From NCBI RefSeq assembly GCF_000805675.1, contig NZ_JSEF01000002.1, forward strand, positions 62,001 to 126,000: 64,000 nt of DNA, given 5' to 3'. Source of the DNA: Corynebacterium minutissimum. GTDB taxonomy: Bacteria > Actinomycetota > Actinomycetes > Mycobacteriales > Mycobacteriaceae. Under the pieces are notes generated by a model, which worked only from the letters and a program-made list of their open reading frames with translations, made no database searches and was not told the DNA's origin. Within the stretch, counting starts at the first letter, position 1. Every line of letters begins with the position of its first letter. This document shows positions 55,724 to 63,741 of the stretch, in pieces. The position numbers were made by a program, and so were the translations under genes.

Positions 55724-56896
55724 TTAATCTACATCGTTATTTAAGGGCACACTAACTGAGACCGCCGCACCCGCGCCTGGTGTGGATTCAATCACGACCT
55801 CGCCCCCGAGCTCTTCCGCACGGCGGCGCATAGCTGCCAGCCCAATATGGCCTAGTCCGGCGGGTTTATTCTCTATCGCCTCCACATCAAAGCCCTGGCC
55901 GTTATCCACCACATCCACCCGCACCTCGTCCGGCGCATACGTGACGGTCACTCGGGCCTTGGTGGCATGGGCATGCTTGACGACGTTCCCCACCGCGCCC
56001 TGCGCAATCCTCAACAATGCCGCCTCCACCTTCATGGGCAGCTGCTGCGCCTCGCCTTCAACGTCAACCGACACGTCGACTCCACCGGTGGCCGCGAAAT
56101 TATCCGCCATGCGGGTCAGCGCTGCCCCGAGGGACGTTTCGGACAGTGCGGCCGGCTGCAGTGCCGCAATCATGGCGCGGGCTTCATGGAGGTTATCCGC
56201 TGCAGTGCGACGGGCCAGCTCAATGCGTTCTTGCGCCTTGGGGATGTCCTCCTTGGCTAGGTCACGGTCAGCAGCATGGAGCAGCATTTGAATCGAGGAC
56301 AAGCCCTGGGCCAGGGTGTCGTGAATCTCGTGCGCAATGCGCTGGCGTTCGGCGGTCATGCCGGCCTCGCGCTCGGACTCCACTAACTGCGAGCGGGTTT
56401 CCATAAGTTCGCGGTTCATTCTGCTCAAGGCAGAGAAAGCATAGGTAATAGCGATAGTCACCAAAGCTGAGACTGCCGGCCCCATGATGCCACCAAAAGT
56501 CAGCCCGCCAGGTATCTGCACAACGACGGTCACCACCGTGGCAACGAGCACGCAGATAATGCCGGGAATCATCTCCAGCACGTAGAGGTACACAAAGTAC
56601 AAGGAAAAGACGAGGTAGATAGCCGCCGGGGCTACCGCCATATCCGCAAGCCACAGCACCGAGAGGATGGCCAACCAGCCATATTGCGCGATGCGAGGCA
56701 ACGACTCGACGTAGGCGGATCCACCGAAGTAGACCACAGCGAAGGAGACGAGCAGCAGCAGGTTGAGCACACCCTGCCACAAGGGCAGGCGCACCGTGGT
56801 GAAGATAGCCACCACCAGAAGCGTCGCGGTCAGGATGTGGATACCGTTGCGCAGTGCATCCGAGTCAACCGAACGCTGGTCTAGTGTGGAGGTCAT
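55724..56896 (-). CDS. membrane sensor histidine kinase, NarL-partner type
   Basis: 390-residue kinase from ATG 56896. Five or six hydrophobic segments fill the first 170 residues. A short linker leads to a HisKA_3 dimerisation helix with the phospho-accepting His in RIAHEIHDTLAQGLSSIQ. The ATPase domain has DNGQGFD and GLGHIGLAAMRRRAEELGG. There is little extracytoplasmic sequence, so it probably senses in or near the membrane. Minus-strand TAGGCT lies 7 nt before the ATG without a Shine-Dalgarno. Its start codon overlaps that of the divergent DUF2020 lipoprotein in CATG (56894-56897). Confidence 0.9.
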   Translation of the reverse strand: MTSTLDQRSVDSDALRNGIHILTATLLVVAIFTTVRLPLWQGVLNLLLLVSFAVVYFGGSAYVESLPRIAQYGWLAILSVLWLADMAVAPAAIYLVFSLYFVYLYVLEMIPGIICVLVATVVTVVVQIPGGLTFGGIMGPAVSALVTIAITYAFSALSRMNRELMETRSQLVESEREAGMTAERQRIAHEIHDTLAQGLSSIQMLLHAADRDLAKEDIPKAQERIELARRTAADNLHEARAMIAALQPAALSETSLGAALTRMADNFAATGGVDVSVDVEGEAQQLPMKVEAALLRIAQGAVGNVVKHAHATKARVTVTYAPDEVRVDVVDNGQGFDVEAIENKPAGLGHIGLAAMRRRAEELGGEVVIESTPGAGAAVSVSVPLNNDVD

Positions 56897-57461
56897 GCGC
56901 CACAGCCTACTTCCCTCTCTTGCTGCCTGTCTGATCGGTATCGGCTTGGTTAGCACCGGCTGCACCGACTCCGGTCAGCCCGCAGAGCCCACAACGGACA
57001 GCACCCCCACTGAATCCCCGGAGAACTCCGCGGCCAGCGGCGATGGACTTGCCATCGACGCCTCAGCTGAGGTCACCGACTGGGAAGACTGCCCCTACCT
57101 GGATACCCAGTGGGTCGCAGATACGAATGGGCAGAGGATGACCCGGTGGGGCGTCGACAAGCGCTTTAGCACCCCTGCCTGCGTATTCTGGTCCTACCCG
57201 GAGGAGCCGCAGGCCACCGTCATCGTGCGGGAGATGCCCAGCGTGGAAGAAGCGCGCGCGGTTGTCGATGCCGCCGCCCCCATCAACGACACCGAGCTTG
57301 CGGAATTCGACGGCTGGTCAGGCGGGCGTGGAGTATTTGAGGATCACTCCGTCTTCGCCGTGCAGAAAGACAACCACGCGGTGCTCGTGTGGTCAAACCA
57401 ACTGCAAACCCTGAAGCCGCAGCTCATTGCGCAGGAGACTATTTCGCGCCTTGGGCTCTAA
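56895..57461 (+). CDS. DUF2020-type lipoprotein
   Basis: 188-residue predicted lipoprotein. The signal peptide ends in the lipobox VSTGC with Cys23. A Pro/Ser/Thr linker leads to a compact domain starting DCPYLDTQWVADTNGQR. That start and a second cysteine in TPACVFWSYPEE are characteristic of DUF2020, found in mycolata and of unknown function. TAGTGT lies 7 nt before ATG. GGAGG is only 2 nt away, too close for normal initiation. Because it shares its start with the sensor kinase, it may be part of, or controlled with, that signalling system. Confidence 0.8.
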   Translation: MRHSLLPSLAACLIGIGLVSTGCTDSGQPAEPTTDSTPTESPENSAASGDGLAIDASAEVTDWEDCPYLDTQWVADTNGQRMTRWGVDKRFSTPACVFWSYPEEPQATVIVREMPSVEEARAVVDAAAPINDTELAEFDGWSGGRGVFEDHSVFAVQKDNHAVLVWSNQLQTLKPQLIAQETISRLGL

Positions 57462-57476
57462 AGCGGCCCGGGGCAC

Positions 57477-57629
57477 CTACACGGCAACGTCGTTGTAGGG
57501 CATCAGGGTCGATACCCACGGGAACACGACTTCCATGAGCAGGAAGAACACAGCGACGATGAGGGCCACCGCCAGGACAGCTTTTACCGCGGTGGGGCCG
57601 GGCAAAAGGTTCCAAAGAGCGCGATACAT
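57477..57629 (-). CDS. 50-residue membrane protein paired with sortase
   Basis: Small protein beginning MYRALWNLLPGPTAVK, with one hydrophobic helix (about 17-38) and a C-terminal tail VFPWVSTLMPYNDVAV. The ATG overlaps the sortase stop by one base (TAATG), and GGAGGAGAAC lies directly upstream, so translation is coupled. Similar small proteins follow sortase genes in related actinobacteria by my recollection. The function is unknown and a partner or regulator of the sortase is plausible. It is too short to be found by usual length cut-offs. Confidence 0.75.
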   Translation of the reverse strand: MYRALWNLLPGPTAVKAVLAVALIVAVFFLLMEVVFPWVSTLMPYNDVAV

Positions 57630-58396
57630 TAGTTCTCCTCCAAGACGGCGGGACGGTCATTCTCGTGAGAGCCGGGGGTTTTCTCTTCCCGCTCGGTCTC
57701 CATGGCGTGGATAATCATGCGCTCAGCATTGGAAAATTGCGGGTGGCACGTGGTGAGCGTGAGCAGTCCTTCACTAGCCTCAATGCCCGCGTCCGGCGGG
57801 GTGCCCGGTATCGGATCCAGCACGCTAACATCACCCGGAAGCGTAATGTGGCGTCCTTGAATCTGCCGGTACTCCGGCTTTTCTCGCTGCTCAGGCGTGT
57901 AACACTCGGCTGGGGCTGCGTCAATGGGCAGCACGCGGTAAGTGATCCACTCCGTCGAGGTCTCAATCACGATGGCATCGCAGGTCTGCAAGTTACCCAA
58001 GTCATTAAACGGCGCGCCTTTGCCCACGCGATGCCCCGCGACGGCGAAATTCCCCAGTTCACCGGGCATCTGCGTATCCGTATACCGTCCGGGGCCGCGC
58101 AGAAGGTCATCTTCATTCGTGCCTTCCAGCACCGCAAAAGCGAAATCAGAACCAAACGCCGGGATATAAAGTCGCGCAAAAGCCTCACCCAGCTTCGGCG
58201 CCTGGCCCTGTCCACGTGGGTTGTGCCACTCCTCCTGCAGGGTTTCGTTGGCTTCCTCCTGCAGGTGGCCGGATGCGATATTGGTCCAATAGGACTCATA
58301 GAACGCGAAAAGCAAAAGCAGTACGCCAGCTGTCAACATGAGCTCTCCAATGACGGTGCTCACCGTTGTTCTTCGTCGCGAAGTGGGCTGTGGCAT
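57629..58396 (-). CDS. class E sortase
   Basis: Transpeptidase anchored by one N-terminal helix (about 15-36). From ATG 58396 it has 255 residues. The catalytic set is visible: His in VAGHRVGKG, Cys in LTLTTCHPQFS, and Arg in NAERMI. Class E enzymes of actinobacteria recognise LAxTG-like signals or act as housekeeping sortases. No sortase substrate was seen in this window. Minus-strand TAGGGT lies 7 nt before the ATG and there is no good Shine-Dalgarno. The frame is open 39 bp further upstream. Confidence 0.9.
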   Translation of the reverse strand: MPQPTSRRRTTVSTVIGELMLTAGVLLLLFAFYESYWTNIASGHLQEEANETLQEEWHNPRGQGQAPKLGEAFARLYIPAFGSDFAFAVLEGTNEDDLLRGPGRYTDTQMPGELGNFAVAGHRVGKGAPFNDLGNLQTCDAIVIETSTEWITYRVLPIDAAPAECYTPEQREKPEYRQIQGRHITLPGDVSVLDPIPGTPPDAGIEASEGLLTLTTCHPQFSNAERMIIHAMETEREEKTPGSHENDRPAVLEEN

Positions 58397-58459
58397 GTTC
58401 TCTACCCTAGCCCCTGTACCGTATAAGTACCCCACTCAGAGGACGAAGAGGAGTCCACG

Positions 58460-59446
58460 ATGCTCGAGATTTTCATGTACCCCGTCTCCGGGATCATGAA
58501 GCTGTGGCATCTGCTGTTTAGCTCATTCCTTGACGGTTCGATGGCGTGGATCCTCACCATCGTCTTCCTCGTGCTGACAGTACGCGGCATCATTGCCCCA
58601 CTGAACTGGCAGTCAGTCAAGCAGGGGCGCATCGCTGCGCTTATGCGCCCGGAGATGACGGAGCTCAATGCCCAGCTGCGCCACGTCACTGAGGTCGATG
58701 AGGCGGTAGCTCTCCTCACTCAGCAGCGAGAGTTGAAGAAGCGCTACAAGCACAACCCGATGCTCGGCTGTTTCCCGTCCTTCATCATCGTTCCCGCGTT
58801 TATTGGCCTTTACCAGGTGGTTCTGAGGGTCTCCGGTTCTGCTCAGGAAGCGGTGGGGATGCTGACGCTTTCCGACGTCTCCTCCTTCCGCACCTCCACC
58901 GTCTTCGGCGTCCCCCTCACGGATTTCGCCCGCGACCACCGTGACCTAGTGCTGCCCATGCTCGTGGCTGCGCTCGTGTTTACGTCTTTGAGCACCCTCA
59001 TCATGCTCTACCGAGGCTTCCTCACCACGCAGTTTGATCAGAAGATTCCACGCCGTCTGCTCTGGTTCATGGCGCTCATGGTGGTGCTGATCCCCTGGAT
59101 GCTGTGGAATGTAGCCTGGCACGGACCTATCCCCGTGACCATCATTTTCTACTGGGGTTGTTCCTATCTCTTCTCGCTCGTGCAGACCATCGTCTATGAG
59201 TTGATTTTGCGCAGACGCTATCCGCTTCCGGAAGCCGTTCATGAGCAGCGCCGCGCAAGCATTCAGCGCTGGCGTACGAAGGAAGCTAAGAAAAACAAGA
59301 AAGCCCTAAAGGCTCAATTCAAGGACGATCCGGAGCAGAAGAAAGAATACGTGGCTTCCCGCAAGCGCCACTCAGCGATCCTTGCTGAGGCACGGAAGAT
59401 AGTTAAATCGAATAGTCAGCAGGAGGGGCCGACAACAGCTGAATAG
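58460..59446 (+). CDS. YidC/Oxa1-family membrane insertase paralogue
   Basis: 328-residue protein with five hydrophobic segments and the YidC2 layout. An early segment is followed by a cytoplasmic hairpin (ALMRPEMTELNAQLRHV, then QQRELKKRYKHNPMLGCFP), then the remaining segments and a long basic C-terminal tail (about 255-328). The tail is typical of Gram-positive YidC2 forms that bind ribosomes. It is not in the usual rnpA-yidC-jag context, so it is probably a second copy with specialised clients. GAGGAG lies 7 nt before the ATG. The end overlaps the TetR gene by 44 bp, convergently. Confidence 0.88.
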   Translation: MLEIFMYPVSGIMKLWHLLFSSFLDGSMAWILTIVFLVLTVRGIIAPLNWQSVKQGRIAALMRPEMTELNAQLRHVTEVDEAVALLTQQRELKKRYKHNPMLGCFPSFIIVPAFIGLYQVVLRVSGSAQEAVGMLTLSDVSSFRTSTVFGVPLTDFARDHRDLVLPMLVAALVFTSLSTLIMLYRGFLTTQFDQKIPRRLLWFMALMVVLIPWMLWNVAWHGPIPVTIIFYWGCSYLFSLVQTIVYELILRRRYPLPEAVHEQRRASIQRWRTKEAKKNKKALKAQFKDDPEQKKEYVASRKRHSAILAEARKIVKSNSQQEGPTTAE

Positions 59447-60011
59447 CCAGCTCCTTCGCGGTGACCAGCGGAGCTGATTCGCGAGTCAACCGCGCGCCGG
59501 CAAGACCGCCATCCAAGAAGATGAGGAGCTGGCTGGCCTGTTCCCCTGAAGGGTAGCCATTCTTGGCGTTGAGCAGGGCTGTAATGGTGGAATGCATCCA
59601 GGTGCGGTGCTCCACGCAGGCAGCTACAATACCCCTCTCGGCATCGGTCTCTGGGCGCGGATACTCGCCCGCCGCGTTGAGGAAGTGTGAGCCGCGGTAC
59701 TCAATGGTGGGCTGTTCCTCAATGGCTTTATCGAAGAAGGCGAGGATCTTGCTTTCCGCATCGGTAGCGTCCTCGGTACGTTCCTGCCAATCGGCACGGT
59801 ACTGCTCATCGAGGGCCTCAACGTAGGCGATGACGAGAGCATCCTTAGAGCCGAAAAGCGAGTACAGCGAAGCCTTGGCTACGTCAGCCTCGCGCAGGAT
59901 ACGGTCGATGCCGATGACGCGAATACCCTCAGTGGTAAAGAGCCGCGTTGCTGAATCGAGCAGTCGGCTGCGCGGACTCGGGCGATTGCGTCGCGACTTC
60001 TTCTCAGCCAT
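59403..60011 (-). CDS. TetR-family regulator
   Basis: 202-residue regulator. The N-terminal helix-turn-helix domain (about 13-58: RLLDSATRLFTTEGIRVIGI, then VAKASLYSLFGSKDALVIAY) is standard, and the ligand domain has no assignable specificity. Two AACCGGT-centred palindromes lie in its promoter, so it is probably autoregulated. The target could also be the convergent YidC-type gene or a distant transporter. The start has GGAG 6-8 nt upstream (minus-strand GAGGAGAAGAA). Confidence 0.88.
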   Translation of the reverse strand: MAEKKSRRNRPSPRSRLLDSATRLFTTEGIRVIGIDRILREADVAKASLYSLFGSKDALVIAYVEALDEQYRADWQERTEDATDAESKILAFFDKAIEEQPTIEYRGSHFLNAAGEYPRPETDAERGIVAACVEHRTWMHSTITALLNAKNGYPSGEQASQLLIFLDGGLAGARLTRESAPLVTAKELAIQLLSAPPADYSI

Positions 60012-60031
60012 TTCTTCTCCTCACATGACAA

Positions 60032-60069
60032 AACCGGTTCATCTACACAATATAGACAAACCGGTATGT
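60032..60069 (-). promoter_or_regulatory. TetR promoter with two palindromic operators
   Basis: AACCGGTT (60032-60039) and ACAAACCGGTATGT (60056-60069, one mismatched pair) are spaced about 27 bp centre to centre. A minus-strand -10 TATATT (plus 60049-60054) and -35 TTTCAC (plus 60072-60077) flank the second site, which would block RNA polymerase when occupied. Confidence 0.65.
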
Positions 60070-60079
60070 ATGTGAAATT

Positions 60080-60340
60080 TTACTTCTTGCGGCCAGTCAC
60101 TGCGCCCACGATCCACAGCAAGATACATGCACCGACCGTGGCGGTAATGATCATTAGGAACCAGCTATCTCCCACGTTCTTGTTGAAGAGGGCCAGCAGG
60201 CCACCGCCGATAACACCGCCGATAACACCGACGATGAGGTTGGTAAACAGACCCTGATCGCGCTTCATAATCTTCTCTGCGAGCCAGCCGGCAATGATAC
60301 CGACGATGATCGAGCTAAAGAAACCGAGACCAAGTCCCAT
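60080..60340 (-). CDS. GlsB/YeaQ/YmgE-family membrane protein
   Basis: 86-residue protein with three hydrophobic segments and a glycine-rich centre (VGVIGGVIGGGLLALF) typical of transglycosylase-associated/GlsB-type stress proteins. The loop GWLAEKIMKRDQG is the usual first cytoplasmic turn. The biochemical role is unknown. ACGAGGAGTAGTAC precedes the ATG. It lies upstream of the TetR gene on the same strand, and the TetR promoter overlaps its end. Confidence 0.9.
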   Translation of the reverse strand: MGLGLGFFSSIIVGIIAGWLAEKIMKRDQGLFTNLIVGVIGGVIGGGLLALFNKNVGDSWFLMIITATVGACILLWIVGAVTGRKK

Positions 60341-60405
60341 AATGTACTACTCCTCGTTACTAAAAAATTGTTACGTACGTCCACGAGTGTACGCACAAAA
60401 CCACA

Positions 60406-60453
60406 AAACGATTCGGCTGCAGCGCATTCAGAGGCCACTGCAGCCGAATCGTT
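60406..60453 (-). terminator. strong terminator after the universal stress protein gene
   Basis: AACGATTCGGCTGCAG and CTGCAGCCGAATCGTT form a perfect 16-bp stem with a 15-nt loop, followed on the minus strand by TTGTGGTTTTGTG. Confidence 0.8.
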
Positions 60454-60473
60454 ATTGCGAAGTAATAGAACGG

Positions 60474-61370
60474 TTACTCAGAATCTGGGCGAACCACCAT
60501 CATCGGGCACGGAGCCGACTGCAGGAGCGCACGGGACGTGGAGCCAAGGAGCATGCCCTTGAAACCACCGCGGCCGTGAGAACCAACGACCAGTAGCTGC
60601 GCACCTTCGGAGGCATCCGTCAGCGCACGGACTGGGCGGTCACGGGCGATAACCTTCTTGACCGGCACATCCGGGTACTCCTTCTGAAGATCAGCGAGGC
60701 GTTCAGTAAGCAGCTCTGCCTGCTCCTTCTCCACCTCTGCCCACTCAGCCTGGGCCGCGGACAGACCAGCGAGGGAAGCCTGGACCTGCATGTCCATCCA
60801 GGTGTGTACGGCGATGAGTTCAGCGCCGCGAGCATCCGCCTCCTTGAAGGCATAGTCCGTAGCCTTCTGGGACACCTCAGAGCCATCCACGCCCACGACA
60901 ACTGGGCCGTACTTGGTGGAATCAGTGACGTGGTTGTCTTCACGCACGACCACAACCGGGCAGGACGCGTGGGAGACCACAGATGCGGAGACCGAACCCA
61001 TAACCATTCCGGACAGGCCACCCATACCGCGGGAGCCCATAACAATCATGGTGACGTCCTTGGACATCTCCAGCAGCATGTCAATCGGGGAACCCTCAGC
61101 CACGGTGTGACCAATCTTCAGCTCCGGCGCTACCTTGTGGGCTTCAGCGCGGGCAGCCTCAATTTTCTCGAGGGTTTCTGCCTGGAGGTCGTCGAAAAGC
61201 TCCTTCGGCGGAACCATGCCCTCGGCGTAGAGGAACTGCGGCATCGTGTAGCTCGATGCGATACGAAGTGGAATCCCGCGCTTCATTGCAGTGTTAGCAG
61301 CCCAACGGACGGCGTTCTTCGACGCTTCCGAACCATCAACGGCTACGACGACAATGTCTTCCTTGGCCAT
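60474..61370 (-). CDS. tandem universal stress protein
   Basis: 298-residue protein made of two UspA domains (about 1-148 and 155-298). Each has the nucleotide-binding motif near its end: VMGSRGMGGLSGMVMGS and VVGSHGRGGFKGMLLGS. Each also has an initial VAVDGSE or VGVDGSE strand. Such tandem Usps bind ATP and accumulate in stationary or stressed cells. The start ATG has AAGGAT 6 nt upstream. It is monocistronic, with its own terminator. Confidence 0.94.
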   Translation of the reverse strand: MAKEDIVVVAVDGSEASKNAVRWAANTAMKRGIPLRIASSYTMPQFLYAEGMVPPKELFDDLQAETLEKIEAARAEAHKVAPELKIGHTVAEGSPIDMLLEMSKDVTMIVMGSRGMGGLSGMVMGSVSASVVSHASCPVVVVREDNHVTDSTKYGPVVVGVDGSEVSQKATDYAFKEADARGAELIAVHTWMDMQVQASLAGLSAAQAEWAEVEKEQAELLTERLADLQKEYPDVPVKKVIARDRPVRALTDASEGAQLLVVGSHGRGGFKGMLLGSTSRALLQSAPCPMMVVRPDSE

Positions 61371-61411
61371 GATCTTATCCTTTCGACGTGCTTACACCTC
61401 CAGTCTAATAC

Positions 61412-61558
61412 CTATAGGCCGGCCTGTGGGGCGGTAGCAGCATCCGCATTGGCGGGGAAGAGGACGTTGTACAGGGTTACCGCAATGTCACGAATGACAG
61501 CACCGATACCATTGGAAAAGAAGTCAATGACGGGCGCGAGAATAGAGTTGAAATCCAT
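61412..61558 (-). CDS. 48-residue amphipathic peptide-like protein
   Basis: Begins MDFNSILAPVIDFFSNGIG and continues as a helix with regularly spaced hydrophobic residues, ending in an Ala/Pro-rich tail. It has no signal peptide and no cysteine. Size and character recall the small corynebacterial porin or mycomembrane peptides (PorA, PorH, 45-57 residues), but the sequence is not one I recognise. TATTCT lies 7 nt before the ATG with TTGCGC 16 nt further, so it should be leaderless. Its ATG overlaps the ATG of the divergent pseudouridine synthase. Confidence 0.5.
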   Translation of the reverse strand: MDFNSILAPVIDFFSNGIGAVIRDIAVTLYNVLFPANADAATAPQAGL

Positions 61559-62546
61559 GGGAGAAAGAATAGTCCAAAAAAGGCGTGGCGCAACCCCACT
61601 TCCTATCCGTGATGGGCTAAACCCCACCCAGGCTCGAGTATCTGAAGGACCAATTAGCACATGGAACTTCGTACACAATCTCATCAGCACGCAGCGTCAT
61701 CGCCACCCCGACGACAACGAGCAAGCCTTGCGGGCCCGCTTCGACGCGAACGAGGTTGTGACTCAAAACGGTACGGCCCTTAGCCCTGACAGTATCCTCG
61801 ACAATAATGCCGTGGTGTACTTCTATCGCATCCCTGCGCCAGAGGTCCCTGTTCCCTACGACATACCAATTCTCTTTGAAGACGAACACCTTCTGGTCGT
61901 GGATAAGCCACCCTTCATGGCCACGATGCCGCGGGCCCGGCACATCACAGAGACTGCGACCGTGCGCCTACGCCGCAGCACCGGCAACAACGAACTCTCC
62001 CCCGCGCACCGCCTCGACCGCCTTACCTCAGGAATCCTTGTCTTCACCAAGGACCGCTCCGTTCGGGGCGCGTACCAAACGTTGTTTGCTGAGCGCCGCG
62101 TGAACAAGACCTATGAAGCCATCGCCCCGCTTGCCGACGTCTCCCCCGGCACCCTCTGGCACTCCCGCATGGAGAAGACCCCGGGCGAACTCCAAGGGCG
62201 CATCGTCGACGGTGAAGTCAACGCCATCACCGAAGTAGCCGACGTTGCTCCCGTGGACAAGGCCCCCTACGAAGCCCTTCACGGCCCACTTCCGGACCTT
62301 GCGAAGTACACTCTCAAACCTCACACCGGAAAGACCCACCAGTTGCGCCTCCACATGCTTCAGGCAGGAATTCCCATTATTGGGGACCCCATCTACCCCG
62401 TAATATTCCCCGCAGAAGCCGAAGACATGCGAGTTCCCATGCACCTAACGGCCACGCACATTTCCTTCACCGACCCCGTTACCGGCGTAACCCGCGAATT
62501 TAGCTCACAATTACCGCTTGAAACCCATCATTTGTTGCGCCCGTAA
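61557..62546 (+). CDS. RluA-family pseudouridine synthase
   Basis: Isomerises uridines in rRNA or tRNA. From ATG 61557 it has 329 residues. The N-terminal 80 residues form a short S4-like or family-specific part. The catalytic core has HRLDRLTSGILVFTK (catalytic Asp in HRLDR) near residue 155, then NKTYEAI, HTGKTHQLRLHM and IIGDPIYP. TAGAGT ends 8 nt before the ATG and there is no Shine-Dalgarno. The start is otherwise not well constrained. The target base cannot be inferred. Its start shares CATG (61556-61559) with the small divergent gene. Confidence 0.85.
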   Translation: MGERIVQKRRGATPLPIRDGLNPTQARVSEGPISTWNFVHNLISTQRHRHPDDNEQALRARFDANEVVTQNGTALSPDSILDNNAVVYFYRIPAPEVPVPYDIPILFEDEHLLVVDKPPFMATMPRARHITETATVRLRRSTGNNELSPAHRLDRLTSGILVFTKDRSVRGAYQTLFAERRVNKTYEAIAPLADVSPGTLWHSRMEKTPGELQGRIVDGEVNAITEVADVAPVDKAPYEALHGPLPDLAKYTLKPHTGKTHQLRLHMLQAGIPIIGDPIYPVIFPAEAEDMRVPMHLTATHISFTDPVTGVTREFSSQLPLETHHLLRP

Positions 62547-62656
62547 TTCTCCCCATCGAAATAGTATCCAGCTTTCGACCACCACGTATCCGTATCACGC
62601 GCGGCTTTCCACCCCGCAGCGTAGGCCAGCACCAAGCCGGCGAGGGGAACGGCCAC
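62528..62656 (-). CDS. possible 42-residue membrane protein
   Basis: From GTG 62656 the frame gives MAVPLAGLVLAYAAGW, a short hydrophobic helix, then a polar tail with WWSKAGYYFDG. The frame is open further upstream, but that part runs into the divergent gene. It overlaps the end of the pseudouridine synthase gene by 19 bp. I recognise no family, and the start is a guess. Confidence 0.35.
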   Translation of the reverse strand: MAVPLAGLVLAYAAGWKAARDTDTWWSKAGYYFDGENYGRNK

Positions 62657-62778
62657 CGCACCGATCGGACTAAATCTACTACCCCGTCGCGAAGACCGTG
62701 CTGGGAATCTAAGAAGTTTCTGGGGGATACACCCCGTTTGATTCACACCGCAATCCACCAAACCATAACTTGGCTCAC

Positions 62779-63735
62779 ATGTCACAATCCCACTATGAGC
62801 CCGCCTTCGGAACACCGACGGAACGGTTCGAGCACGCTGTACGCCTCTCGTTCCACAGGGATAAAAGCCTGGAAGCACAAGGCGTCGAGTCCCTCACCTT
62901 CTTCATCATTTGGCAGCGTGACCAAGGGTTCACCGTAGCCAATGTGGCAGAAATCAAAGGCTCTCAGCCCTTCGATAGAAGCGTCAACTACGATCAGGCG
63001 GAACAACTCACCCACGGCAACCTGCTGCGCAATCTCTTCCCACCGAATTTCGCGGGCGAAATGCATCGGCCCTTCGAGGCAAGAAATACTGAAATGGCGA
63101 GGAACATCGTTTCCACTGTTCTGGCAGTCCGCTATGACCGCGCTCTGGACAGCTTTTGCTATGACCGCAAAGACTACTTCGACAACTACCAACTGCCGAG
63201 TAGCCTTGACGACCTTGTACCCACTGCGCAGGACCTAAAAGCGCGGTGCGAAAAGAACGCGCAAACAGGTGCACGCTCCTATCCAATCCTCGATCACGCA
63301 GCTCCCACCGAGGCCTTCGGCAACGGCACCGGTGGTGATAGCGAAGCCGTGGTGAAGAAACTCATCGATCAGATCGACAACGATATCCAGGTGTTTAACC
63401 ACACCATTTCTTCACCGTGGGATGGCTTCGCCATCAATTTCCTGGTTCGCAACACCGCCGACGGTATCCAGCTCCGCCAAGTTGACGCACTCTTCTGTTG
63501 GCAAGACGGCACGTACCATGTCGCCCCAATTGCACGATCCGCTGTGGAACAAACGGCGGTTGCGCTCGTTGAGGACCAGTCCTACGGGCAGAAGTTTGAC
63601 CTAGCGGTGATTCGCCTGAAGTACCGAAACGGCGATGGCTTCGCCCTCCGCATCGAATGGAATGAAGATGCAGTCCCCCATGTTGCCTCGCCGCACACGG
63701 CGCCAAGCTTTGTCCGCACCGAATGGCCGCTCTAA
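62779..63735 (+). CDS. hypothetical protein next to IS element
   Basis: 318-residue soluble protein beginning MSQSHYEPAFGTPTERFEHA. There is no signal peptide and no membrane segment, and residues about 150-235 are helical. The C-terminal part is beta-rich (GFAINFLVRNTADGIQLRQV, then LAVIRLKYRNGDGFALRIEW). Cysteines are few. I cannot assign a family. The pattern of many aromatic residues in strands recalls small immunity or lipocalin-like proteins, which is only an impression. TAACTT ends 7 nt before the ATG, so it may be leaderless. It ends 7 bp before the IS-like element, which may have cut off downstream neighbours. Confidence 0.65.
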   Translation: MSQSHYEPAFGTPTERFEHAVRLSFHRDKSLEAQGVESLTFFIIWQRDQGFTVANVAEIKGSQPFDRSVNYDQAEQLTHGNLLRNLFPPNFAGEMHRPFEARNTEMARNIVSTVLAVRYDRALDSFCYDRKDYFDNYQLPSSLDDLVPTAQDLKARCEKNAQTGARSYPILDHAAPTEAFGNGTGGDSEAVVKKLIDQIDNDIQVFNHTISSPWDGFAINFLVRNTADGIQLRQVDALFCWQDGTYHVAPIARSAVEQTAVALVEDQSYGQKFDLAVIRLKYRNGDGFALRIEWNEDAVPHVASPHTAPSFVRTEWPL

Positions 63736-63741
63736 AGCGAG

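Noticed and set aside
60804..61556. Plus-strand frame continuous with the pseudouridine synthase
   Set aside because: The part before 61557 is antisense to the universal stress protein gene and has no similarity to RluA enzymes.
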